From NCBI GenBank assembly GCA_900767015.1, contig CAAFXQ010000240.1, positions 1 to 5,266 on the forward strand: 5,266 nucleotides of DNA, written 5' to 3'. The notes beneath the pieces are model-generated. The model was not told where the DNA came from. It worked only from the letters and a program-made list of their open reading frames with translations, and made no database searches. The stretch comes from Clostridia bacterium (GTDB lineage Bacteria; Bacillota; Clostridia; Oscillospirales; Acutalibacteraceae). Positions 1-4,948 of this stretch are shown here, in pieces. The position numbers and the translations under genes were made by a program. Every line of letters begins with the position of its first letter. Position 1 is the stretch's first letter.

Positions 1-27
1 AAAATATTTGCTTTCAGGTTCTGCGAA

Positions 28-133
28 GTTTTAAGCGAATAAATTTTTGTCGAGACAAGAAAGAAAGCGGAGAAATGCTGACGCATTTCGAGCATTTCTA
101 ACGCAGTATCGGCAGAAATTTATCGCTTAAAAC
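28..133. repeat. 106-base imperfect palindromic element
   Basis: The outer arms are GTTTTAAGCGA-A-TAAATTTTTG (28-49) and CAGAAATTTATCGCTTAAAAC (113-133). They are complementary over about 21 positions with one bulged A and one T/C change that still allows a G-U pair. Pairing continues inward: 50-55 (TCGAGA) lies opposite TATCGG near 107-112 with a few mismatches, then comes a purine-rich bulge (56-65, AAGAAAG type), then GAAATGCT (72-79) opposite AGCATTTC (91-98). As RNA this would be a long interrupted hairpin. Several differences between the arms are transitions that keep pairing possible. I see no transposase and no clear target-site duplication. It could be a dispersed palindromic repeat (MITE-like), the 3' end or terminator of an upstream transcript, or a structured RNA. 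The symmetry is directly visible; its role is unknown. Confidence 0.75.
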
Positions 134-137
134 CGTA

Positions 138-168
138 TCGGCTTTGACTTTTGTCCGCTTCAAGCCGA
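138..168. repeat. small inverted repeat next to the palindrome
   Basis: TCGGCTT (138-144) and AAGCCGA (162-168) are perfectly complementary around a 17-base spacer. With one bulged T the stem can extend inward (CGGCTTTGA against TCAAGCCG). An 8-base direct repeat, GTATCGGC, occurs at 106-113 inside the large palindrome and again at 135-142 at the start of this one, linking the two structures. No T-tract follows the right arm, so it is not a standard intrinsic terminator. Confidence 0.5.
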
Positions 169-232
169 CATCATTTGTGCACTATGCCAAACGCCTTGAG
201 TTTTTAGAGATTGCCAAAAGCATTGACAAAAT

Positions 233-261
233 TTGACTGTTGTCGCCTTTTTAAGTATAAT
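233..261 (+). promoter_or_regulatory. SigA-type promoter of the RlmA-family gene
   Basis: The -35 box TTGACT (233-238, five of six consensus bases) is followed by exactly 17 bases and a perfect -10 box TATAAT (256-261). Transcription should begin near 268, giving a leader of about 34 bases before TTG 302. A second -35-like TTGACA at 223-228 lies 27 bases from the -10 box and is too far away to be the partner. Spacing and sequence make this the clearest promoter in the window. Confidence 0.85.
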
Positions 262-289
262 ACCATAAGAACAAAAATATTTCAACAGC

Positions 290-295
290 AAGGTG
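290..295 (+). promoter_or_regulatory. ribosome binding site deciding a TTG start
   Basis: AAGGTG (290-295) lies six bases before TTG at 302, a good SD distance. The GTG at 293 is the longest possible start, but it lies inside this SD sequence and has no ribosome site of its own. TTG 302 is therefore the likelier start. Confidence 0.65.
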
Positions 296-301
296 AAAAT
301 T

Positions 302-1114
302 TTGAAAAACAGAATTATAGTCTGTCCCGTCTGTGGTGAAGAGCTTACAGAAAACGAAAAAGCTTTCTGCTGTCCGAACGGTCACAGCTTTGACAAGGCG
401 AAAGAGGGATATGTCAATTTGCTTTCAGGCTCTCATAAAAACGGTGACAAAACCGGCGACAACAAAAGCATGGCGGCTTTACGCCGTGACTTTTTGAACA
501 AGGGATATTTCGTCTCTCTGTCCGATGCGGTTGTTGAACAGATCAAAAAAGCCGGCATCAACCAACCGACCGTTCTTGATATCTGCTGCGGCGAGGGCTA
601 TTACAGCCAAAAAGTCACGGAAAATACAGACGCTGTTCTGTTCGGCTTTGACCTTTCCAAAAGCATGGTGCGTCTTGCGGCGAAAAGAAAGACAGGCGGC
701 ACATTTTTTGTTGCCAACCTGTCGCACATTCCGATCAAAGACGAAAGTATTGATATTGCCTTTCACCTTTTCGCTCCGTTTCACGAAAAGGAATTTGCAA
801 GAGTGCTGAAAAAAGGCGGTACCCTTATCACCGCCGTTCCGGGTGAAAACCACCTTTTCGAGCTGAAAAAAGCGGTCTACGAAAAGCCGTACAAGAACGA
901 CGAAAAGCTTCCCGAAACCGAAAGTCTGCGGCTTTCGGAAACGATCAAAATCAAAAACAAAATCACGCTTACCTGTCAGGACGATATTGCCGCTCTTTTC
1001 GGCATGACGCCGTATTACTACAAAACAAGCCCCGCCGACAAAGCGAAGCTTTTAACACTTGACAGGCTCACAACACAGACCGAATTTGTATTAGGCATAT
1101 ATAAAAAGAAATAA
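302..1114 (+). CDS. 23S rRNA (guanine-N1)-methyltransferase, RlmA family
   Basis: Predicted SAM-dependent enzyme that methylates N1 of a guanine in the hairpin-35 region of 23S rRNA (G745 for the RlmA(I) type, G748 for the Gram-positive RlmA(II)/TlrB type). It acts in the cytoplasm. The 270-residue length is usual for the family. An N-terminal zinc site is visible as C8-x2-C11-x12-C24-x3-H28, the same spacing as E. coli RlmA, followed by the family block FDKAKEGYVNLL (about 30-41). A SAM-binding motif I follows as VLDICCGEGYYS (about 91-102). Later family-like blocks are FAPFHEKEFARVLKKGG and the VPGENHLFELK segment. It is a single-gene unit behind a strong promoter and ends base to base with a minus-strand gene. 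The start is taken as TTG 302 because of the SD; GTG 293 would add three residues. The family call is secure; whether it modifies G745 or G748 cannot be told from the sequence alone. Confidence 0.88.
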   Translation: MKNRIIVCPVCGEELTENEKAFCCPNGHSFDKAKEGYVNLLSGSHKNGDKTGDNKSMAALRRDFLNKGYFVSLSDAVVEQIKKAGINQPTVLDICCGEGYYSQKVTENTDAVLFGFDLSKSMVRLAAKRKTGGTFFVANLSHIPIKDESIDIAFHLFAPFHEKEFARVLKKGGTLITAVPGENHLFELKKAVYEKPYKNDEKLPETESLRLSETIKIKNKITLTCQDDIAALFGMTPYYYKTSPADKAKLLTLDRLTTQTEFVLGIYKKK

Positions 1115-1285
1115 TTATATATCGTCCTGATCCTGCTCGGGAACCAGTTCCTTTTCTTTCGACGGTTTTCCCGTATACCACCCCAAGACATCCGAGTTTT
1201 CGTTCGCTTCGTTCCGGTAAGCGGCGACAGCTTTCAGTACCTTCGGATGGTTGGTTTTTTTGCGGCTGAATTTACGTTTATCCAT
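1115..1285 (-). CDS. small conserved-looking protein of unknown function (56 aa)
   Basis: I cannot assign a function. The ATG at 1285 (minus strand) has a good SD, AAAGGA at 1295-1300, nine bases upstream. An upstream TTG at 1333 would give 72 residues but has no SD and adds only a lysine-rich stretch. The N-terminal half is strongly basic (MDKRKFSRKK, then NHPKVLKAV). The centre carries DVLGWYTGKP (32-41) and the tail is acidic (PEQDQDDI). There is no signal peptide, membrane segment or cysteine, so it is probably a small cytosolic, possibly nucleic-acid- or ribosome-associated protein. From memory, short clostridial proteins with a DVLG-YTG-P core and a QDADD-like tail exist, but I could not verify this. 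Its stop codon directly abuts that of the convergent RlmA-family gene, and it is divergent from the sigma-factor operon. The good SD and asymmetric composition support a real gene. Confidence 0.7.
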   Translation of the reverse strand: MDKRKFSRKKTNHPKVLKAVAAYRNEANENSDVLGWYTGKPSKEKELVPEQDQDDI

Positions 1286-1294
1286 TTTGCTCTT

Positions 1295-1300
1295 TCCTTT
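1295..1300 (-). promoter_or_regulatory. ribosome binding site of the 56-aa gene
   Basis: Read on the minus strand this is AAAGGA, nine bases before ATG 1285. It favours the 56-residue start over the upstream TTG at 1333, which has no such site. Confidence 0.6.
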
Positions 1301-1304
1301 CTTG

Positions 1305-1333
1305 ATTTTATCGTGCGGTTTTAGTTTGTGCAA
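1305..1333 (-). promoter_or_regulatory. candidate promoter of the 56-aa gene
   Basis: On the minus strand TTGCAC (1333-1328) is followed by 17 bases and TAAAAT (1310-1305). The -10 box matches consensus at five of six positions, the -35 box only at three. The leader would be very short, with the SD close to the 5' end. A better -35 sequence, TTGACA (minus strand, 1377-1372), exists further upstream but has only TTCATT at the correct distance. The promoter is therefore plausible but uncertain. Confidence 0.3.
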
Positions 1334-1435
1334 AACAAAACAGAAAAAAATGAAAGCCGTAAGAAAAAATCTGTCAATTTTCCTGCAACACTTTGCCCAT
1401 TTTCTTTCTCTTATATGACGAACGGATGTGATAAT

Positions 1436-1954
1436 ATGAGCTCATTAACAGTCGAAAAATTGGTAACGACAGCCAAAAACGGCGATGCGGACGCTTTTGG
1501 GGAGCTTTATGCTCTTTACGCAAGAGATATGTACCGCTTTGCCCTTTACTATACCGGCTCGCCGACGCTTGCTCAGGACGCTGTCAGCGAAGCGGTGCTG
1601 TCGGCTTTTGAAAATCTTTCGTCGCTTCGGAAAAACGACCGGTTCAAGCAGTGGCTTTTTAAAATCCTTTTAAACTGCTGTAAAAAAACGCAAAAGGAAA
1701 AGGCGCTCGCTTCCCGGCTGGTTTCGCTCAATGATCTTACCGAAACCCCGGCACAAGAACACGATATGAGCGTCCGGGTCGGCATCATGCACGCCATGCT
1801 TGAGCTTTCTGAAGAGGAGAGAGAGACAGTGCTTCTTTCGTTTGTTTCGGGCTATACAAGCCGTGAAATCAGCAAAATAACGGGCGAAAAGGATACGACA
1901 ATCCGTTCAAGGCTTTCGAGAGCGGCGGCAAAGCTTCGGAAGCATCTTACATAA
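1436..1954 (+). CDS. ECF-type RNA polymerase sigma factor
   Basis: Predicted extracytoplasmic-function sigma-70 factor of 172 residues, the usual size for the class. Region 2 spans about residues 19-85 (from DAFGELYALYARDMYRFAL through the DRFKQWLFKILLNCC block) and would bind core polymerase and the -10 element. After a linker, region 4 spans about 121-171, with the -35-reading helix-turn-helix at YTSREISKITGEKDTTIRSR (140-159). Region 3 is absent, as expected for ECF factors. ATG 1436 is chosen because a modest SD (GGA, 1424-1426) lies nine bases upstream and the domain begins soon after. In-frame starts at 1328 and 1415 add low-complexity residues and lack a ribosome site. The stop is 15 bases before the start of the beta-propeller membrane gene, so the two are almost certainly co-transcribed. 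That partner is the likely regulator of this sigma factor. The target regulon is unknown. Confidence 0.9.
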   Translation: MSSLTVEKLVTTAKNGDADAFGELYALYARDMYRFALYYTGSPTLAQDAVSEAVLSAFENLSSLRKNDRFKQWLFKILLNCCKKTQKEKALASRLVSLNDLTETPAQEHDMSVRVGIMHAMLELSEEERETVLLSFVSGYTSREISKITGEKDTTIRSRLSRAAAKLRKHLT

Positions 1955-1961
1955 AAGGTGG
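1955..1961 (+). promoter_or_regulatory. ribosome binding site deciding the propeller-gene start
   Basis: AAGGTGG (1955-1961) lies right behind the sigma-factor stop codon and eight bases before ATG 1970. The GTG codons at 1958 and 1961 fall within this SD and are poor start candidates. The closeness to the sigma-factor stop suggests translational coupling. Confidence 0.7.
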
Positions 1962-1969
1962 TGCAAGTC

Positions 1970-4141
1970 ATGAAAAAAGAAAATTACGACGATATAAAAG
2001 CCATGTTTGATTCTGACGGTGTAACGCTCCCCGAAGCACTGTTCAAGGAAAACATGGTTGGGAAAATCAAGGAAAGAGAAAGCAATCCGACTTCTTCGGT
2101 GCGGACAATCAAGCCGAAACGAAAAGCGGCCGCCATTGTCTCTGCGGCGGCGGTTCTCGCCCTGATCGTGACAGCGGTCGCCGTCTCTTCCAAAACAGGT
2201 AAGCCCTCGGTTTCGGGGAGCACAACTGTACCGGCGGCAACGGCCACTCAGGCAGAAAACAAAACAACCGCCGCTGCGGCACAAGAGCAGACAACAACCG
2301 CAGCCGATCCTTCTGCGGCACAGAAAGAAACAACCGGAACAGCACAGTCCGAAGCCCCCGACAACAGCGGTCTCATGACCTTCCAAAGCGAGGACGACTT
2401 CATCAAATTCCTCAGTTCCAAGATCACGACAAGTGAAAAAACGACCATGGCCGGTGTCGGCGAGAGCATCAAGAATTTCGCCGCCGCTCCGATGGCACCC
2501 GGCGATGTATCCGGTGACGCCATAGTGGAAGAATCTTCTTCAGACAGAGAGACCGGCTCGAAAACCAACACCCAGGTTGACGGCGTTGACGAAGCGGACA
2601 TCATCAAGAACGACGGACGGTATATTTATATCATTACGGAATACAGAAAGCTTTGCGTTGTTGATACCGAGAGCATGAAAACCGTCTTTTCACAGGAACT
2701 TACGGCCATAAATGACGGTAACAATTATATGGCGAATGAAATGTACCTGACCGGAAACCGTCTGATCGTTTTAGGAAGTCAGAACAAAAAACTCGAACAG
2801 ATCGAAGCCGAAGAAAGCGAAACCACGGTGGCCGGTGACACCGTTTTCTACACGGATTGTTACTTCCCGTATTACAATTACGAAACGGTTATCCGGATTT
2901 TCGACCTTTCCGACAAAAACAACATCTCTCTTGTCACCGCTTTTACACAGGACGGCTCGTATTCGGACAGCAGACTTGTTGACGGCTATGCCTATATCAT
3001 TACCAACTACAATATCAACAGTCCGGGCGGTATAGAAAAAGGTGCCGTTCCGTCGGTCAAGAACGAAAAAATCACCTGCGACTGCCTTTGGGCGGAAAGA
3101 AACTGCAATGACTATACCGGTCAGACCGTCATCAGCGGCTTCAGTGTTTCGGAGAACGACCCGACCGTCAGCAAGGTCAGCGTCGTCGGATCTACCGGCA
3201 CGATTTACTGTTCAAAGAATACGCTTTATCTTTTAAGCGGCAATTGGGACTGGTATAATGAGAACGGCGGTACGGACATTTACTCGTTCAGCCTGAAAGA
3301 CGGCAAAATCGAGAAAAAAGCAACCGGGAACGTACCGGGCGTCGTTAAAAACAATTACAGCGTCGACGAAAAAGACGGCTATCTTCGCCTTGCCACAACC
3401 GATTACAACTATCAAACCTCTATCGATATCAGCAGCGTCTATATTCTTGACGAAGCGCTTGAAATTGTCGGAAAGCTTACCGATATCGCTCACGATGAGC
3501 AGATAAAAAGTACACGCTTTATCGGAAATATTGCTTATATTGTCACGTTCCGCAACACCGATCCGCTGTTTGCGGTTGACCTGAGCGACCCGAAAAATCC
3601 GAAAATCTTAGGTCAGGTCAAGCTTCCCGGCTTTTCGGAATATCTGCACCCATTAGGCGAGAATCTTCTTGTCGGAATCGGCTATGACGGCGACAACAAC
3701 AGCGCCGACTTTCAGTCGCTGAAAATCACACTCTTTGACATCAGCAACCCGTTGAAGCCGATCGTGAAAGACTCTCTTGTTTACGAAAACACCATGAGCA
3801 GAACTCTTTATGAGCCGAAGTCGTTCATTATGGGACAAAGCGGAAACGACTTCTATATTCCGATAAGCAAGGGAAAAGATTATTACAATATTATCGGAGA
3901 CTGGTATAAAACGGTCTACACCTTAAAATATCTGCATATCAGCGCCGAAAACGGTACGCTTTCCGTTCTTACGTCCTACACCGTACCGGAAAAATTTGAC
4001 ACAGACCACGCAAGCTACGACCACTTTACCGGCGCCTATATCGGAGAGAATTTCTATGCCGTTGCCGACACCGTAATGTACCGATTCACCCTTTCGGACG
4101 GAACCTACACCGCAAAAGCCGATCTGACAAAAGTCGGCTGA
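1970..4141 (+). CDS. membrane-anchored extracytoplasmic beta-propeller protein, putative sigma-factor regulator
   Basis: The 723-residue protein has four visible parts. Residues 1-50 are hydrophilic and basic towards the end (KPKRK) and contain a helix-like segment, LPEALFKENMVGKIKER. Residues 53-73 form one hydrophobic helix (AAAIVSAAAVLALIVTAVAV). Because positive charges precede it and no cleavage site is apparent, the tail should be cytosolic and the rest outside. Residues 74-135 are a Thr/Ala/Gln-rich flexible linker. From about 196 the family signature TNTQVDGVDEADIIKNDG begins a large beta-propeller of the COG4880/PF09826 type. Repeated blade-like strands follow (GRYIYIITE, GYAYIITN, NIAYIVTF), and later the conserved-looking GIGYDGDNNSAD and LKITLFDISNP blocks. 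Extracellular cysteines occur, including a CDC-x6-C cluster at about 370-379. There is no enzyme active site I recognise and no zinc anti-sigma motif (HxxxCxxC). The position directly behind an ECF sigma gene suggests an anti-sigma or sensor role through the cytosolic tail; this is inference. The propeller call is firm. Confidence 0.88.
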   Translation: MKKENYDDIKAMFDSDGVTLPEALFKENMVGKIKERESNPTSSVRTIKPKRKAAAIVSAAAVLALIVTAVAVSSKTGKPSVSGSTTVPAATATQAENKTTAAAAQEQTTTAADPSAAQKETTGTAQSEAPDNSGLMTFQSEDDFIKFLSSKITTSEKTTMAGVGESIKNFAAAPMAPGDVSGDAIVEESSSDRETGSKTNTQVDGVDEADIIKNDGRYIYIITEYRKLCVVDTESMKTVFSQELTAINDGNNYMANEMYLTGNRLIVLGSQNKKLEQIEAEESETTVAGDTVFYTDCYFPYYNYETVIRIFDLSDKNNISLVTAFTQDGSYSDSRLVDGYAYIITNYNINSPGGIEKGAVPSVKNEKITCDCLWAERNCNDYTGQTVISGFSVSENDPTVSKVSVVGSTGTIYCSKNTLYLLSGNWDWYNENGGTDIYSFSLKDGKIEKKATGNVPGVVKNNYSVDEKDGYLRLATTDYNYQTSIDISSVYILDEALEIVGKLTDIAHDEQIKSTRFIGNIAYIVTFRNTDPLFAVDLSDPKNPKILGQVKLPGFSEYLHPLGENLLVGIGYDGDNNSADFQSLKITLFDISNPLKPIVKDSLVYENTMSRTLYEPKSFIMGQSGNDFYIPISKGKDYYNIIGDWYKTVYTLKYLHISAENGTLSVLTSYTVPEKFDTDHASYDHFTGAYIGENFYAVADTVMYRFTLSDGTYTAKADLTKVG

Positions 4142-4234
4142 CCGAATCCGTGTCTTACCCCCTCTTCTCGGATTTTTCCCTTCCTTTTCTGTTCCTGTCA
4201 GGCTCACGCTTCAACTTGAATCGACGATCATAAA

Positions 4235-4262
4235 AATAATCCCCTCTTCGGAAGGGATTATT
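4235..4262. terminator. bidirectional intrinsic terminator between convergent operons
   Basis: AATAATCCC (4235-4243) pairs perfectly with GGGATTATT (4254-4262). On the plus strand the apex is C-UUCG-G with one internal C/A mismatch; on the minus strand the same position becomes a G-U pair, giving a continuous 12-pair stem. A run of T (4261-4268) follows on the plus strand, and on the minus strand the left flank reads TTATTTTTATG. It can therefore end the sigma/propeller transcript from one side and the two-component transcript from the other. The right arm includes the stop codon of the response regulator (4258-4260). Confidence 0.88.
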
Positions 4263-4899
4263 TTTTTTGCTCTTTTGTTTTATCGAGAATCACAAGTCCG
4301 CTCTCTCTCGCTTTTACGGCAAGCTCCGTCCGGGAGCGAAAGCCTGTTTTTTCAAGCATCGTCTGAATGTAGTCCCGGACGGTGTGCTTTGACATGCCGA
4401 GCCTGTCTCCGATTGCCGCATTGGTGTCGCCGCTTGTAAGCTCACGAAGCACTTCGAATTCCCGCTCCGTAAAGCGGCTGCTGTCGGTCAGTCCAAACGG
4501 AACCACCGGAGTGCTGTCAGGATAGACGGACTCCCCTGCCATGGTCCGATCCATCAGTTCAAGAATCGGCTCCGCACTTATTTCTTTATACCAAAAGCTG
4601 TCGACGCGGGCTTCCCTCGCTCTCTTAATGTAAGAGACCTCGGGAAGCGACGTGACAATGATAATTTTTATCTGCGGAAACTTCCGCTTGATATTTTCCG
4701 CCGCCTCCAATCCGCTTGCGTTCATGGCCGTGCAGATATCCATCAGTATCAGATCGATCTCATCGCTTTCACAGTAAAGCTGTGCCATATCGGCATTTTT
4801 GATTGAGCGGACAAGGCAGTAGTCCGGGCTTGCATTGATAAAGGTCTCAAAAAGCTGCCTGGGCATCGCCTGATCCTCAACCACCATAACATTGACCAT
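4258..4899 (-). CDS. response regulator, NarL/LuxR family
   Basis: Complete 213-residue two-component response regulator, a predicted cytoplasmic DNA-binding transcription factor. The receiver domain (about 1-120) shows the acidic pair E8/D9 in VVEDQ, the phosphoacceptor D54 in LILMDI, the switch T83 in IIVTS and K105 in WYKE, so all key residues for phosphorylation are present. The LuxR-type helix-turn-helix (about 143-198) begins FTEREFEVLRELTSGDTNA and contains the recognition-helix region GMSKHTVRDYIQTMLEKTG. ATG 4899 has a strong SD (AAGGAG on the minus strand, near 4911-4916) about ten to eleven bases upstream. The gene lies 49 bases downstream of a histidine kinase gene that should be its cognate partner, and it ends in the bidirectional terminator. 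Its targets cannot be read from the window. The neighbouring sigma/propeller operon is convergent, which gives no direct hint of control. Confidence 0.93.
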   Translation of the reverse strand: MVNVMVVEDQAMPRQLFETFINASPDYCLVRSIKNADMAQLYCESDEIDLILMDICTAMNASGLEAAENIKRKFPQIKIIIVTSLPEVSYIKRAREARVDSFWYKEISAEPILELMDRTMAGESVYPDSTPVVPFGLTDSSRFTEREFEVLRELTSGDTNAAIGDRLGMSKHTVRDYIQTMLEKTGFRSRTELAVKARESGLVILDKTKEQKK

Positions 4900-4948
4900 G
4901 ATTGAACCGTCTCCTTCTCAAAAGGCAAAAAGCCTTAGTCATAATCTG

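Noticed and set aside
1..42. Frame-1 open stretch ending in TAA (reads KIFAFRFCEVLSE), possibly the tail of an upstream gene
   Set aside because: Only 13 codons are visible, they run into the palindrome arm, and other frames are also open here. There is not enough to support a gene end.
1328..1435. N-terminal extension of the sigma factor from an upstream ATG
   Set aside because: The added residues are lysine-rich then low complexity, no ribosome site precedes 1328 or 1415, and the sigma domain starts after 1436.
1425..1436. TGTGATAAT as an extended -10 promoter element
   Set aside because: It directly touches the ATG at 1436, so transcription would start inside the coding region, and there is no matching -35 box.
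1907..2386. Minus-strand Cys/Arg-rich open frame of 159 codons
   Set aside because: It is opposite the sigma factor end and the linker region of the propeller gene. The Cys/Gly/Arg-rich content is what the reverse of a biased Ala/Thr coding region produces, and it has no recognisable domain.
2248..2607. Minus-strand Ser/Val/Ala-rich open frame of 119 codons
   Set aside because: Shadow of the Thr/Ala-rich linker of the propeller gene, with no family resemblance.
4145..4180. AATCCG/CGGATT stem followed by TTTTT as a terminator of the propeller gene
   Set aside because: Only six pairs with an 18-base loop. The much stronger hairpin at 4235-4262 is the convincing terminator.
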